Shown: positions 11,045 through 21,095 of the stretch, one piece after another
How the letters are laid out: every line of letters starts with the position of its first letter
Numbering within the stretch: the stretch's first letter is position 1
From: Prochlorococcus sp. MIT 1341
Lineage (GTDB): Bacteria; Cyanobacteriota; Cyanobacteriia; PCC-6307; Cyanobiaceae
Length of the DNA: 64,000 bases
Assembly: GCF_034092415.1 (NCBI RefSeq)
Contig: NZ_CP139304.1
Span: 790,001 to 854,000 of the forward strand
Direction: 5' to 3'
The notes under the pieces: model-generated
Database searches by the model: none
What the model was told of the DNA's origin: nothing
Seen by the model: only the letters and a program-made list of their open reading frames with translations
Program-made: the position numbers and the translations under genes

Positions 11045-11641
11045 TTATTCTTTTTTACTCAAATCAGGATTTACCTGACCACGCCTTAAAACCTTCCAGG
11101 AACTGTCTTGTTCCCATTTAAGAACGGTACTAGCTAACCCAGATGAAGATGGCCATGGAATGGGACCTAACAAAGGTAAATCAGGAAAAACCGCTGAAGC
11201 CTCCTCCGAATTCTTAGTGGGTTTATTGCCCGCCAAATTTGCACTTGTTGTTGCAAGTGGACCAGTTCTAGCTAAAAGTGATGTTGTAAGAAGACAAGCT
11301 GGAACCCTTAGTCCAATCGATAAAGATCCTGGGTTCAGAGCCTCTACGATCTCTCCTGAAGCTGGCAATACTAAGGTTAATGGACCAGGCCAATAAATTT
11401 CAGCCATTTTTAACGCATCATTTAACGCACATTCATATACATACTCAAACAAATCCTGAGGTGTTGCCCCCATCAATATCAAAGGCTTATCAAGTGGTCT
11501 CCGCTTTATTTCCCATAACTTTGATGCCTTATTTGGAGAAACAGCCAAAGCAGGTAGGGTGTCGGTAGGCAGCAAAGCAGGAACACCTTCAGCAATCTTT
11601 AAAGCTAAAGATTTTTGATCTAAGACACAGGATGGTTGCAA
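11045..11641 (-). CDS. tsaC: threonylcarbamoyl-AMP synthase (Sua5/YrdC family)
   Basis: 198 residues. The YrdC-type core is seen in ALLPTDTLPALAVSP near residue 22, the basic KRRPLDKPL loop that binds nucleotide and bicarbonate/threonine, the WPGPLTLVLPA block and the GPLATTSANLAG block. The enzyme makes threonylcarbamoyl-AMP for the t6A37 modification of ANN-decoding tRNAs. It lies 21 bp downstream of prmC on the same strand, so likely cotranscribed. The length fits the TsaC/YrdC short form rather than Sua5 with its extra domain. A YciO-type paralogue is the alternative. Confidence 0.88.
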   Translation of the reverse strand: MQPSCVLDQKSLALKIAEGVPALLPTDTLPALAVSPNKASKLWEIKRRPLDKPLILMGATPQDLFEYVYECALNDALKMAEIYWPGPLTLVLPASGEIVEALNPGSLSIGLRVPACLLTTSLLARTGPLATTSANLAGNKPTKNSEEASAVFPDLPLLGPIPWPSSSGLASTVLKWEQDSSWKVLRRGQVNPDLSKKE

Positions 11642-11662
11642 ATGCTTACCTCTAGATTGAAT

Positions 11663-12544
11663 TCAACAAGGTTTTCTGGCCATAGCGAAACGACGAACTC
11701 CCTCTAGATCCATTTCAAATTCAACATTATCCAAGCCAGCCTTTAACATCAATTCCAATACAAGTTCGCTCTGGTCATAGTGATGCTCAATGCATAGCAC
11801 TCCACCATCATTGAGGGCATTAGAAACTCCATCAATGACCTTCTTGACCTCTTCCAGACCATCTTCACCACCCGAAAGGGCCAAATGAGGCTCGTTATCG
11901 CGTACCACCGGATCAAGCTCAGCAATTAATCCATTAGGGATATAAGGAGGATTAACCACTGCCAGTGAAACTGACCCCCACCAAGGTCTTAGGGGTTCCC
12001 ACCAACTCCCCCAATGAACAGACCACTTAACTGATGATGGGGACAATCTCTGCAAATTGGTTCTTGCAAGAATCAATGCATCATTACTTACGTCGACGGC
12101 ATGCCCATACCATTCCGGCAAGGCCCTGGCCAATGCAACAGCAATAGCTCCTGAACCAGTCCCAAGATCTGCCCAATGGCCTGAAAGGTCTGGGTTTATG
12201 CGATCCAAAGCAAAATCCACCAACAATTCAGTTTCTTGACGGGGGATAAGAACAGCTGGGGTCACCTGAAGCTCGAAATCTCTCCAAGGGCAAAGGCCAA
12301 CAAGATATTGCAAGGGAACATGCTTCTGAATATGTTCAGTCCATATTCTGTCTAATTCATCCAAAGGCCTTTTTGTTTGGATAGAAGCCCTGGGTTCAAT
12401 ATGTATTCTCTGTAAAGAGGCCCAACTAATTCCACCTCCAAACTCCAGCAACCAATCTAAATCCGCGCAAGCTCCCCCTTTCGACAATTGATTCTTCCGC
12501 CAAGAGAAAAGTTCCTTTGAATCCAATTGGTTAGGTGATGTCAT
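11663..12544 (-). CDS. prmC: peptide chain release factor glutamine methyltransferase
   Basis: 293 residues. The N-terminal helical domain is followed by PLQYLVG and LIPRQETELLVDFAL near residues 98-125, then the SAM-binding motif ADLGTGSGAIAVAL, and the catalytic NPPYIP motif near 197. NPPY holds the glutamine side chain of the GGQ motif of RF1/RF2 for N5-methylation. This is the HemK/PrmC signature. Upstream partner of tsaC, both being translation-quality genes. Confidence 0.95.
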   Translation of the reverse strand: MTSPNQLDSKELFSWRKNQLSKGGACADLDWLLEFGGGISWASLQRIHIEPRASIQTKRPLDELDRIWTEHIQKHVPLQYLVGLCPWRDFELQVTPAVLIPRQETELLVDFALDRINPDLSGHWADLGTGSGAIAVALARALPEWYGHAVDVSNDALILARTNLQRLSPSSVKWSVHWGSWWEPLRPWWGSVSLAVVNPPYIPNGLIAELDPVVRDNEPHLALSGGEDGLEEVKKVIDGVSNALNDGGVLCIEHHYDQSELVLELMLKAGLDNVEFEMDLEGVRRFAMARKPC

Positions 12545-12588
12545 TTAGAATCAATTAAAAACATCAGGTTGACCTTAAAAGCTATTTA

Positions 12589-13032
12589 CTAAGGTCCCTT
12601 TCGCAGGTTGGTTAATGCCTCTTCAACTTGCAATGGAACGTTCTTAACAAGCTTAGTATTACCTACCTCCTGTTTAACAAGAACTAATTCCACCTCTGCT
12701 ATTGCAATAACTTCTCCCCCTTCTTTAAAAAAAACTGTTTTCCATGGTAAGCGTAAGCGATTTCTAGATAAATGAACACTCTCCATTACAACTTCATCAC
12801 CATGAATTGCAGCCTTTAAGTATTTTATATTCAACCTCACAACAGGCATTTCAAAGCCTTGTGACGTCAATTCCTCATATGGCAGGCCAGCCATTTCCAA
12901 CGCTTGAACACGTGCCTCTTCCAACCATGCAATATACGCACCATGCCACATGACTCCAGCATGGTCTGTATGCTGAGGGAGAACTTTTTTCACTAGTCTC
13001 CATGGATTGTCAGGTACATTATTGAAGGTCAA
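12589..13032 (-). CDS. hotdog-fold acyl-CoA thioesterase
   Basis: 147 residues, single hotdog domain of the 4-hydroxybenzoyl-CoA thioesterase type. The active-site segment is HTDHAGVMWHGAYIAWLEEAR near residues 21-41. The cyanobacterial member of this family (slr0204-like) hydrolyses 1,4-dihydroxy-2-naphthoyl-CoA in phylloquinone synthesis, which is the most likely role here. General thioesterase activity is the alternative. A strong inverted repeat lies upstream between it and psbM. Confidence 0.82.
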   Translation of the reverse strand: MTFNNVPDNPWRLVKKVLPQHTDHAGVMWHGAYIAWLEEARVQALEMAGLPYEELTSQGFEMPVVRLNIKYLKAAIHGDEVVMESVHLSRNRLRLPWKTVFFKEGGEVIAIAEVELVLVKQEVGNTKLVKNVPLQVEEALTNLRKGP

Positions 13033-13116
13033 AAATCCCTCCTAAATTATCAATTAAATTCAGAACAAATAATAACTTAAACAGAACAAATAAACACTTT
13101 CTCTATGGTTTTGATA

Positions 13117-13171
13117 ATTTCCTTTTTACTCACAAAAATCCATGCTGGATTTTTGTGAGTAAAAAGGAAAT
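13117..13171. repeat. perfect 26-bp inverted repeat, 3-base loop
   Basis: Bases 13117-13142 are the exact reverse complement of 13146-13171, separated by TGC. The arm includes TTTTTACTCACAAAAATCC. It sits in the 246-bp gap between psbM and the thioesterase gene, both on the minus strand. As RNA it would be a near-perfect hairpin. It lacks the GC-rich stem and U-tract of a normal intrinsic terminator, so its role (psbM 3' end, RNA processing, sRNA or a cruciform) is open. Confidence 0.9.
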
Positions 13172-13278
13172 AAAAAATCACATGAAAATAAAACCTCCTC
13201 AAAAAATATCCAGGAGGCAATTTCAGGAGAAATTAAACCTTGAACGAAATGGCTTACCTAGGCTTGGCAGATAAGCGA

Positions 13279-13428
13279 CTACTTTCGGCCAAGCTTGCCC
13301 TTGACAATGTCGGAAGAGAAACTCGACTTGTCCCCGTTATTGGTAGCAATGTAGAGACCAATAAGGAAGATCGTCGGAACCCCAACGAACAGAAGACTGG
13401 CAACAAAGCCGAAGTTGGTGGTTTCCAT
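13279..13428 (-). CDS. psbM: photosystem II protein PsbM
   Basis: 49 residues: starts METTNFGFVASLLFVGVP, one transmembrane helix (about residues 6-28), then a polar tail ending GKLGRK. The pattern of a short N terminus, a helix with VPTIFLIGLYIAT and a hydrophilic C-terminal extension fits picocyanobacterial PsbM, a one-helix subunit at the PSII dimer interface. The neighbourhood (ferredoxin, psbB, psbT) supports this. Larger reading frames covering the same bases (13240-13521 plus, 13254-13460 minus) are spurious. Confidence 0.88.
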   Translation of the reverse strand: METTNFGFVASLLFVGVPTIFLIGLYIATNNGDKSSFSSDIVKGKLGRK

Positions 13429-13579
13429 AACCGCAAATTGCTATCCCGAGAAGGTATCACCGACAGGCGCTATAAGCTCATTAATGTCAGGGCTCGTCAT
13501 CGTGGATATCAGCAAAAGTAATTTTTCAGGAGAAGGCGAATAGGCTTGCGATCACTGAAAAAAAACACGTTTCAATGGC

Positions 13580-13945
13580 CTAAACAGGTAAATCTCTCTC
13601 TTTTGCTTCTTTAATAATTGCGTGTGAATTCTTAAAGGAAGACTGTGGCTTTGTCAGAACTATCACAGATTCCATAACCAAAGTCTGGCAGGAAAGACGC
13701 CAGCTCTTAGACCTCCGTTTGAGCTTCAACTTCTCCACCTCAGTCAGTGGGGACAGGGCGCAATCATCCATCTCTTCAAGAACCTCTACAAAACAAGTGA
13801 TGCATTGGCCACATCCATTGCAATTCCCCAAGCTCCCCTTTAATCCATAGATCTCAATCCCCTCCTTTAATGCAACCTCACGAAGATTGGCTCCGACAGG
13901 ACAATTAACGTCCCTCTCTTCTCTTACAAAACGGATGGTCGGCAT
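13580..13945 (-). CDS. 2Fe-2S ferredoxin-like protein
   Basis: 121 residues from MPTIRFVREE. Plant-type beta-grasp ferredoxin fold with cluster cysteines in GNCNGCGQCITC near residues 41-52 and the fourth in RLSCQTLV near 86. The cysteine spacing C-x2-C-x2-C differs slightly from photosynthetic PetF (C-x4-C-x2-C). Its likely role is electron transfer from photosystem I to a specific acceptor. An upstream in-frame ATG at 13954 adds only MFF; the inner ATG matches the family start. Sits between psbM and psbB as in related genomes. Confidence 0.85.
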   Translation of the reverse strand: MPTIRFVREERDVNCPVGANLREVALKEGIEIYGLKGSLGNCNGCGQCITCFVEVLEEMDDCALSPLTEVEKLKLKRRSKSWRLSCQTLVMESVIVLTKPQSSFKNSHAIIKEAKERDLPV

Positions 13946-14196
13946 GAAAAACAATCACTCAAACACGACAACAATGACATTTTTTCATTCTTGGCATTGC
14001 GATTTGTGACCGGGCCAACAATTTTTTGGAGCCCCTAAAACCCCGCCCTCTTCCCACCAATACAGAGCATTGAGAAATTGTTCGAGTATCACTAGACGTT
14101 GCAGCTAACAAAAATAATGCTCCTCTAATCATGGGGACCCTTTACGATCAGTCGGTCTAGCTGCTTCGAGCAGCTTCGTTACACGAAACCTGACCC

Positions 14197-15768
14197 ATGG
14201 GATTGCCCTGGTATCGGGTGCACACAGTCGTCCTAAACGACCCTGGCCGTCTTCTGGCCGTGCACCTCATGCACACAGCACTTTTAGCCGGCTGGGCCGG
14301 CTCCATGCTCCTTTATGAATTAGCAATTTTTGACCCAACTGATCCTGTCCTGAACCCAATGTGGCGTCAGGGCATGTATGTAATGCCCATGACAGCCCGC
14401 CTAGGCGTAACTAGTAGCTGGAGTGGATGGGATATTACTGGTGGTGTTGGCTCATTCGACTTTGATTCTTTGGGTTTCTGGGGCAAGGCGCTTCCGTACT
14501 CAACATTTGAAGGAGTTGCAGTAGCACATATCGTCTTCAGTGGCTTGCTGATGTTGGCAGCCATCTGGCACTGGACTTACTGGGATCTTGAACTCTGGGA
14601 AGACACCAGAACTGGCGAGGCCGCTTTAGACCTCCCAAGGATCTTCGGTATTCATCTCCTCCTAGCAGGCTTAGTCTGTTTTGGTTTTGGAGCATTCCAC
14701 TGCTCTTCAGTAGGCCTTTGGGTATCTGACCCATATGGTCTGAATGGCCACGTTGAAAAAGTTGCTCCGGTTTGGGGTGCTGATGGATTCAATCCATTCA
14801 ATGCAGGAGGAATAGTCGCCAATCATATTGGTGCTGGACTTCTTGGAATCATTGGAGGGGTTTTTCATATCACCAACCGTCCTGGAGAAAGGCTTTATAG
14901 GAATTTAAGGATGGGCAGCCTCGAAGGTGCCCTTGCCAGCGCACTAGCAGCCGTTCACTTCGCTGGAATGGTTGTTGCAGGCACCATGTGGTATGGCACA
15001 GCCAGCACTCCTATTGAGCTCTTCGGTCCAACTCGTTATCAATGGGATAACAGCTACTTCAAGACCGAAATCAACCGCCGTGTCCAATCCGCTATGGATA
15101 AAGGCTCAAGCAAAGCCGAAGCTTATTCCACAATTCCTGAGAAACTGGCCTTCTACGACTATGTAGGTAACAGTCCTGCAAAAGGTGGTTTATTCCGCAG
15201 CGGTGCGATGGTCAATGGCGATGGCCTTCCAACTGGTTGGCAAGGTCACATTGCTTTCACAGACAATGAAGGTAATGATCTTGAAGTACGCAGAATTCCA
15301 AACTTCTTTGAGAACTTCCCAGTAATTCTTGAAGATCAAAATGGAAACGTTAAAGCTGACATCCCCTTCAGGAGGGCTGAGGCGAAGTACTCTTTTGAAC
15401 AAGTTGGTGTTACTGCTACCGTCTATGGCGGTGAGTTAAATGGCAAGAGTTTCACCGACCCAGTTGTTGTTAAGCGTCTTGCACGTAAAGCTCAACTCGG
15501 TGAAGCCTTTAAGTTCGATAGAGATCGCTACAAGTCTGACGGTGTATTCAGAAGTGGTCCCAGGACATGGTTTGCCTTTGCGCATGCCTGCTTTGGATTG
15601 CTATACATCTTTGGCCACTGGTGGCATGCTTCTCGTGCCCTTTACCGCGATGTATTTGCTGGTATTGATCCAGACATGGGCGATCAAGTTGAATTTGGCC
15701 TATTCCAGAAACTTGGAGACCCCTCCACACGTCGTGTCCCAGGACGCGGAGTTGCTGGAAGCGCTTAA
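14197..15768 (+). CDS. psbB: photosystem II CP47 chlorophyll protein
   Basis: 523 residues, close to the usual ~508-520. Begins [20 protein letters not shown], with six transmembrane helices carrying chlorophyll-binding histidines ([72 protein letters not shown], and [19 protein letters not shown] near the C terminus). The large lumenal loop lies between helices 5 and 6. CP47 is the inner antenna that passes excitation to the PSII reaction centre. Followed 45 bp later by psbT. Confidence 0.99.
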   Translation: MGLPWYRVHTVVLNDPGRLLAVHLMHTALLAGWAGSMLLYELAIFDPTDPVLNPMWRQGMYVMPMTARLGVTSSWSGWDITGGVGSFDFDSLGFWGKALPYSTFEGVAVAHIVFSGLLMLAAIWHWTYWDLELWEDTRTGEAALDLPRIFGIHLLLAGLVCFGFGAFHCSSVGLWVSDPYGLNGHVEKVAPVWGADGFNPFNAGGIVANHIGAGLLGIIGGVFHITNRPGERLYRNLRMGSLEGALASALAAVHFAGMVVAGTMWYGTASTPIELFGPTRYQWDNSYFKTEINRRVQSAMDKGSSKAEAYSTIPEKLAFYDYVGNSPAKGGLFRSGAMVNGDGLPTGWQGHIAFTDNEGNDLEVRRIPNFFENFPVILEDQNGNVKADIPFRRAEAKYSFEQVGVTATVYGGELNGKSFTDPVVVKRLARKAQLGEAFKFDRDRYKSDGVFRSGPRTWFAFAHACFGLLYIFGHWWHASRALYRDVFAGIDPDMGDQVEFGLFQKLGDPSTRRVPGRGVAGSA

Positions 15769-15813
15769 TTCCAATCCAAATCCCCTAATCCCTTTAGCTG
15801 AAAGCCCTTACCG

Positions 15814-15906
15814 ATGGAAGCCTTCTCTTACGTTCTAATCCTCGCACTGGCGCTAGGCACATTGTTCTTTGCAATTGCATTTCGCGATCCGCCTAAGTAC
15901 AAATAA
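15814..15906 (+). CDS. psbT: photosystem II protein PsbT
   Basis: 30 residues: [19 protein letters not shown], then [11 protein letters not shown]. This is a textbook PsbT, one transmembrane helix and a short basic tail, located near the D1 side of the PSII dimer interface. It directly follows psbB, as in other cyanobacteria and plastids, and is followed by a strong terminator, so psbB-psbT form one transcription unit. Confidence 0.97.
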   Translation: MEAFSYVLILALALGTLFFAIAFRDPPKYK

Positions 15907-15914
15907 AGTGCAAA

Positions 15915-15951
15915 CATAAAAAAACCCCGCAATTAGCGGGGTTTTTTTATG
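15915..15951 (+). terminator. intrinsic terminator of psbB-psbT
   Basis: A perfect 16-bp inverted repeat, CATAAAAAAACCCCGC - AATTA - GCGGGGTTTTTTTATG, begins 8 bases after the psbT stop. The core is a GC-rich stem followed by a run of seven T. Because the A and T runs mirror each other, it can work in both directions. Confidence 0.95.
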
Positions 15952-16071
15952 TTGTGCAATCCTCAATAAAGACTTGAAAAAGGAAAATACTTAAGATTTC
16001 AGATGTAAAGCCCTTCTCAATTCCCTAATCAATGTATACAGTTAGATCAAGAACCTTGAGATTCAAAGGGC

Positions 16072-16548
16072 ATGCAGTGCCCCTCCTGCCAAAACACAGA
16101 TAGTCGCGTCCTCGAATCACGTGCTGCCGATGCTGGCAGAAGTGTTAGAAGAAGGCGCGAGTGCTTAAATTGTGATTTCCGATTTACAACCTATGAGCGT
16201 GTAGAGACCGTACCTATTTCAGTAATCAAAAAGAATGGAAACAGAGAAATATTCAATCGCAACAAGCTCATGGAAGGACTTACAAGAGCTTGTGAGAAAA
16301 CAACTATCAATACAAATAAACTTCAGATATTGGTTGAGGAACTTGAAGTCAAAATCCAACAACGTAGTAATCGCGAGATTTCAAGTTCCGAAATAGGGAG
16401 AATGGTTCTTGAAGAGCTTAGATCTTTAAGCGAAGTAGCTTTTGTAAGATTCGCTTCAGTTCATAAGCAATTTCGAGGAATAAGTGATTTTGTAAATGCT
16501 CTCGAAAGTATTAACACAAGAGAAGAGCGACTGGCCTCTGTAAGCTAA
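16072..16548 (+). CDS. nrdR: transcriptional repressor NrdR
   Basis: 158 residues, standard size. The N-terminal zinc ribbon reads MQCPSCQNTDSRVLESR...RRRECLNCDFRFTTYERVE, with paired cysteines at 3, 6 and 31, 34. An ATP-cone domain fills the rest. NrdR senses ATP/dATP and represses ribonucleotide reductase genes by binding NrdR boxes. Position between psbT and rpsA is conserved in picocyanobacteria. Confidence 0.96.
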   Translation: MQCPSCQNTDSRVLESRAADAGRSVRRRRECLNCDFRFTTYERVETVPISVIKKNGNREIFNRNKLMEGLTRACEKTTINTNKLQILVEELEVKIQQRSNREISSSEIGRMVLEELRSLSEVAFVRFASVHKQFRGISDFVNALESINTREERLASVS

Positions 16549-16652
16549 TCAAATAAGTGCCTCTGTAGAGTAATTTACTAAATCCTCAGGGTCGGCGGGC
16601 CTAAAGGATTTCTTTCATACTGCTAAATAGCAGACCGCCATCTACAACCTCT

Positions 16653-17756
16653 GTGACTTCCTCTGATCAAGCCCAAGAACAGACTCCATCGACTGATGAC
16701 AAAACCACTGCGGTGAACAATTCAGCCGATGAATCAAACTCTTCAAAAGAAGAGCAAAAGGACCAGGATTTTGATATTCCTGAGGAAGTTCCTACAGCAG
16801 ATGATCCATCCAGCAGAGTCACCAAAAGAGATTTCAATGGGGCAGGATTCACCATCGACGAATTTGCTTCTTTACTAAGCAAATACGACTACAACTTCAA
16901 GCCAGGAGATATTGTTAATGGGACGGTTTTTGCTCTTGAACAAAAAGGAGCAATGATTGATATAGGCGCTAAAACTGCAGCCTATATGCCTCTTCAGGAA
17001 GTTTCGATTAACCGTGTAGAAGGTCTTAGCGAAGTTCTTCAGCCCTCTGAAGTGCGTGAATTCTTCATTATGAGTGAAGAAAATGAAGATGGGCAACTTT
17101 CACTTTCAATCCGGAGAATTGAATATCAACGCGCTTGGGAAAGAGTAAGGCAATTACAAAAAGAAGATGCAACTATTTTTTCAGAGGTCTTTGCAACAAA
17201 CCGTGGTGGTGCACTTGTACGTGTTGAAGGATTAAGGGGCTTCATTCCTGGTTCACACATAAGTACTCGTAAAGCAAAAGAAGAGCTAGTTGCGGACTTC
17301 TTACCTCTCAAATTTTTAGAGGTTGATGAAGAAAGAAATCGTCTTGTCCTTAGCCATAGACGAGCCTTAGTAGAGAAGAAAATGAACCGTCTTGAAGTAG
17401 GGGAAGTTGTTATTGGTACTGTTCGAGGCATCAAGCCATATGGAGCATTTATAGATATTGGAGGTGTAAGCGGATTACTTCACATTTCGGAAATCAGTCA
17501 CGAGCACATTGAAACGCCACATACAGTCTTGAATGTTAACGATCAAATGAAAGTAATGATTATCGATCTTGATGCCGAGCGTGGACGCATCTCACTTTCG
17601 ACCAAAGCTCTTGAGCCAGAACCAGGAGACATGCTTACAGATTCACAAAAAGTTTTTGACAAGGCTGAAGAAATGGCTGCTCGATATAAGCAAATGCTTC
17701 TAGAGCAAGCTGAAGAGGATGATGATCAAGCAGGTGTTTCTCTAGCTGAAGCGTGA
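16653..17756 (+). CDS. rpsA: 30S ribosomal protein S1
   Basis: 367 residues, the short cyanobacterial S1. An acidic, Ser-rich N-terminal tail (about 1-50) is followed by three S1 (OB-fold) repeats: GDIVNGTVFALEQKGAMIDIG near 87, a middle repeat with GGALVRVEGLRGFIPGSH near 180, and GEVVIGTVRGIKPYGAFIDIGGVSGLLHISEIS near 250. S1 binds mRNA leaders and helps initiation. The start is GTG at 16653. Cyanobacteria have more than one S1-type gene; this is the main form by length. Confidence 0.94.
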   Translation: MTSSDQAQEQTPSTDDKTTAVNNSADESNSSKEEQKDQDFDIPEEVPTADDPSSRVTKRDFNGAGFTIDEFASLLSKYDYNFKPGDIVNGTVFALEQKGAMIDIGAKTAAYMPLQEVSINRVEGLSEVLQPSEVREFFIMSEENEDGQLSLSIRRIEYQRAWERVRQLQKEDATIFSEVFATNRGGALVRVEGLRGFIPGSHISTRKAKEELVADFLPLKFLEVDEERNRLVLSHRRALVEKKMNRLEVGEVVIGTVRGIKPYGAFIDIGGVSGLLHISEISHEHIETPHTVLNVNDQMKVMIIDLDAERGRISLSTKALEPEPGDMLTDSQKVFDKAEEMAARYKQMLLEQAEEDDDQAGVSLAEA

Positions 17757-17765
17757 TTTTTATCA

Positions 17766-18581
17766 ATGCCTAATCTGCTTCTTAGAGGCATCCCAATAGG
17801 TGAAGTAAAAGGTGTTCTATTCGATAAAGATGGAACACTGTCAAATAGTGAGGCACACCTCAAGGATCTCTGTGAAAGAAGAATTAAAAACGCGCTTTCT
17901 CTCTTCAAAAGGGGCAAGGCCTCAAGAAATGAGCAAATACAGTTAAAACAACTGTTGACAAAAGTCTATGGTTATACATCCCAAGGAATAAACCCATCTG
18001 GAACTCTTGCAGTGGCCTCACGGCAAGATAATTTAGCCGCAATGGCTAATATTTTCTGCCTTGTTGGTGAAACTTGGCCAGAAGCAAGTCAAACAGCTGA
18101 AGAAGTCTTCTCAAGAGTTGATATAGAACTATCAGAAGAATCTTCAAATATCACAAGGAATAACTTACTGCCAGGTGCATTGAAACTCCTGGAAAATCTA
18201 AATAATCACGGCGTAATTTGCGCCTTGATTAGTAATGACAGCTCTGCTGGTATTGAAAAATTCCTAGCAGTAAACAACCTAAGCAAAAAATTTTCTGACA
18301 AATTTTGGAGTGCGGATAACTTTCCAAAAAAGCCTGACCCAGGTGCCGCAAAAGGTCTCTGTAATTTACTTGGTTTAGCCCCAAGTCAATGCGCAATGAT
18401 TGGAGATTCTGATTCCGACCTAAGAATGGCCAAAAAAGCAGATCTCCCAATTATCCTTGGATATATCTCTGGATGGAGCATGTCTCCAACACTCTCACAA
18501 CATCAAAACCTGATTTACCACTGGGATGACTTAAACATACAGGCAACTACTAAAATTCCTCACGAAATGAATGCATTATGA
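17766..18581 (+). CDS. HAD-superfamily phosphatase
   Basis: 271 residues. HAD motif I is [15 protein letters not shown] near residue 19, motif II is ALISNDSS near 156, and motif IV is [17 protein letters not shown] near 214. The helical cap lies between motifs I and II. It resembles phosphoglycolate phosphatase-like enzymes, and 2-phosphoglycolate removal is a plausible but unproven role. The stop overlaps the metK start (ATGA), suggesting coupled translation. Confidence 0.88.
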   Translation: MPNLLLRGIPIGEVKGVLFDKDGTLSNSEAHLKDLCERRIKNALSLFKRGKASRNEQIQLKQLLTKVYGYTSQGINPSGTLAVASRQDNLAAMANIFCLVGETWPEASQTAEEVFSRVDIELSEESSNITRNNLLPGALKLLENLNNHGVICALISNDSSAGIEKFLAVNNLSKKFSDKFWSADNFPKKPDPGAAKGLCNLLGLAPSQCAMIGDSDSDLRMAKKADLPIILGYISGWSMSPTLSQHQNLIYHWDDLNIQATTKIPHEMNAL

Positions 18582-19807
18582 GTAATTACGTATTTACATC
18601 AGAATCAGTCACTGAAGGCCATCCAGACAAAATTTGCGATCAAGTTAGTGACGCCGTGCTCGACTCCCTACTTGCAAAAGATCCAACCAGTCGTGTGGCT
18701 TGTGAAACCGTAGTCAATACAGGTCTTTGTCTGATTACTGGAGAGATCACCTCATCAGCACAAGTAGATTTCATTCAAGTTGTGCGACAAGTTATTGCAG
18801 ATATTGGATATCAAGGGGCTAGAGCAGGGGGGTTTGATGCGAATAGTTGTGCCGTTCTTGTTGCTCTAGACCAACAGTCTCCTGATATCGCTCAAGGTGT
18901 TGATGATGCAGAAGACCACATGGCGGGTGACCCTCTCGACAAAGTAGGAGCAGGTGACCAAGGAATCATGTTTGGGTATGCATGCAATGAAACCCCCGAG
19001 CTAATGCCACTTCCAATTAGTCTCGCCCATAGATTATCTAGGAGGCTTTCAAAAGTTCGCCATGATAAAACCTTGGAATACCTACTGCCAGACGGAAAGA
19101 CACAAGTAAGCGTGTTGTATGAAAACAATAAGCCAATTGCTATAAACACAATTTTAATCTCTACTCAACACACCTCAGAAATAGAAGGAGTAACAAATGA
19201 AAAGGAAATTAGAGAAATAATCACAAATGATTTATGGAGCAATGTTGTTGAACCTTCTACCGCAGATCTTTCTATAAAGCCGGATCCAAATGAAACACGC
19301 TTCTTAGTAAATCCAACAGGAAAGTTTGTGGTAGGAGGTCCCCAAGGTGATGCTGGGCTAACTGGAAGAAAGATCATTGTCGACACCTATGGGGGTTACG
19401 CTAGGCATGGTGGAGGAGCCTTTTCGGGAAAGGATCCAACCAAGGTAGATAGATCGGCTGCATATGCCGCTAGATTTGTTGCCAAATCTCTAGTAGCAGC
19501 TGGCCTAGCTGAAAGAGCAGAAGTTCAATTAAGTTATGCAATTGGCGTAGCCAATCCTGTTTCCATACTTGTCGAATCATTTGGAACAGGGAAAAAGTCG
19601 AATGAAGAGCTTACCGATTTAGTTGAAAAATACTTTGATCTCAGGCCTGGTGCAATTATTAAGCAATTCAAACTAGATCAACTTCCCAAAGAAAGAGGTG
19701 GTCGTTTCTATAGAGATACTGCAGCATATGGTCACTTTGGCAGGCCAGATCTAAACCTGCCATGGGAAGATGTTGAAGAGATCTCAGAAAAACTTAAGCG
19801 CGATTAA
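18578..19807 (+). CDS. metK: S-adenosylmethionine synthetase
   Basis: 409 residues. Start [29 protein letters not shown] contains the ATP-binding His and metal Asp. [12 protein letters not shown] lies near 127, and [21 protein letters not shown] and [19 protein letters not shown] lie near 250-290. It condenses methionine and ATP to SAM. No SAM riboswitch is possible directly upstream because the start overlaps the HAD gene stop. Confidence 0.98.
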   Translation: MSNYVFTSESVTEGHPDKICDQVSDAVLDSLLAKDPTSRVACETVVNTGLCLITGEITSSAQVDFIQVVRQVIADIGYQGARAGGFDANSCAVLVALDQQSPDIAQGVDDAEDHMAGDPLDKVGAGDQGIMFGYACNETPELMPLPISLAHRLSRRLSKVRHDKTLEYLLPDGKTQVSVLYENNKPIAINTILISTQHTSEIEGVTNEKEIREIITNDLWSNVVEPSTADLSIKPDPNETRFLVNPTGKFVVGGPQGDAGLTGRKIIVDTYGGYARHGGGAFSGKDPTKVDRSAAYAARFVAKSLVAAGLAERAEVQLSYAIGVANPVSILVESFGTGKKSNEELTDLVEKYFDLRPGAIIKQFKLDQLPKERGGRFYRDTAAYGHFGRPDLNLPWEDVEEISEKLKRD

Positions 19808-19841
19808 AATCATTTTCTTTCTAAGACAGCTACAGGTTTAA

Positions 19842-21095
19842 ATGGTAGGGAGAGGTTTATTATTTCTTGGGATTGATCTAGGAACTAGTGGAGTAAGGCT
19901 AGTGGTGATAAATGAAAAAAAAGCGATTGTCTATTCATCAAAAACATCTTACAAGACGAGTATTATCTGCCCACAAGATTGGAAGAGCTGTTGTGAAAGA
20001 CTTATAAAAGATTTACCTAAAGGAATTAGTCAAAGGCTTGAAGCCGTTGCTATTGACGGAACTTCAGGCACATTACTGGCTTGTGATCAGAATGGTTACC
20101 CATTAGGTAAGGCTTTACCTTATAACCTATCTTGTCCCGAACAAACGATCAAAATTAAAGACTTATCTATTAATAAGGGGCCAGCAAGTACGTCAAACGG
20201 AAGCATTGCTAGAGCTCTTAGGCTTATTAATAAACATGGTGAGAAAATACTTCTAAGACATCAAGCAGACTGGATTAATGGATGGCTTCTCGGAAATTGG
20301 CGCTGGGGTGAAGAAGGCAACAACATAAAACTTGGTTGGAATAATGTCCTTAGAGAATGGCCTTCTTCCTTCGACAAACTTACTTGGAAGAAAGCTCTCC
20401 CTGAAATAGTTTCAAGCGGAGAAATTCTAGGGAAAATATGCCATGAAGTTTCCCAAAGACTATCTTTACCTCCAAACCTTAAGGTAGTTGCTGGAACAAC
20501 GGACTCCAATGCAGCTGTCATAGCAGCAAACTCAGGACCCGAAGACGGGATAACGGTCCTTGGGAGCACCCTTGTAATCAAGCGCTTTGTAAAAGAACCA
20601 ATCCACGGACCTGGGCTTACAAATCACTATCTTGATGATCAATGGCTATGTGGAGGGGCCTCAAATACAGGATGCGTTGTTCTCAAGCAATTCTTTAATG
20701 ATTCCGAGCTAGCGGAGCTAAGTAGACAGATAAATCCAAACGTCAAAAGTGGTTTATCACTTAGGCCGTTATCACGCCCAGGAGAACGTTTCCCAATCAA
20801 CGATCCTTCTCTGCTCCCTATCATGGAGCCTCGACCAATAAGTGATTCACTCTATTTACATGGCCTTTTAGAAGGTATCGCAAATATTGAAGCCAAGGGA
20901 TGGGAAACCCTAACTAAACTTGGGGCTATCTCTCCAAAAAGGTTAATAACAATAGGAGGAGGAGCAAGGAACCCTCAATGGAGAAAAATACGTGAAAAGA
21001 TTATTGGAATTCCCATCAGGACAAGCACAATCCCTCCTGCAGCAGGAACAGCTCTACTTTGCTATAAGGCAATAAAAAGAGCGGTGGAAAACTAA
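19842..21095 (+). CDS. FGGY-family sugar kinase, probably D-ribulokinase
   Basis: 417 residues. The first ATPase fold opens with LGIDLGTSGVRLVVIN near residue 8; the sugar-side motif AVAIDGTSGTLL lies near 67. The second fold holds AGTTDSNAAVIAANSG near 215 and the adenosine motif ITIGGGARNPQWRKIREKIIG near 367. The length is shorter than bacterial xylulokinases (~480-500) and fits the cyanobacterial/plant group shown to phosphorylate D-ribulose. Substrate is inferred from that group. It begins 34 bp after metK on the same strand. Confidence 0.85.
   Translation: MVGRGLLFLGIDLGTSGVRLVVINEKKAIVYSSKTSYKTSIICPQDWKSCCERLIKDLPKGISQRLEAVAIDGTSGTLLACDQNGYPLGKALPYNLSCPEQTIKIKDLSINKGPASTSNGSIARALRLINKHGEKILLRHQADWINGWLLGNWRWGEEGNNIKLGWNNVLREWPSSFDKLTWKKALPEIVSSGEILGKICHEVSQRLSLPPNLKVVAGTTDSNAAVIAANSGPEDGITVLGSTLVIKRFVKEPIHGPGLTNHYLDDQWLCGGASNTGCVVLKQFFNDSELAELSRQINPNVKSGLSLRPLSRPGERFPINDPSLLPIMEPRPISDSLYLHGLLEGIANIEAKGWETLTKLGAISPKRLITIGGGARNPQWRKIREKIIGIPIRTSTIPPAAGTALLCYKAIKRAVEN

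Noticed and set aside
13240-13521. 93-codon plus-strand frame and 68-codon minus-strand frame overlapping psbM
   Set aside because: They read psbM in wrong frames; the PsbM frame gives a one-helix protein with the right neighbours.
13522-13562. Possible terminator after the ferredoxin gene (TTTTTCAG...CTGAAAAA)
   Set aside because: The arms are short, the interior does not pair well, and it stays weaker than the clear psbT terminator.
15440-15838. 132-codon frame overlapping psbB and running into psbT
   Set aside because: Out-of-frame reading of psbB; both psbB and psbT are certain.
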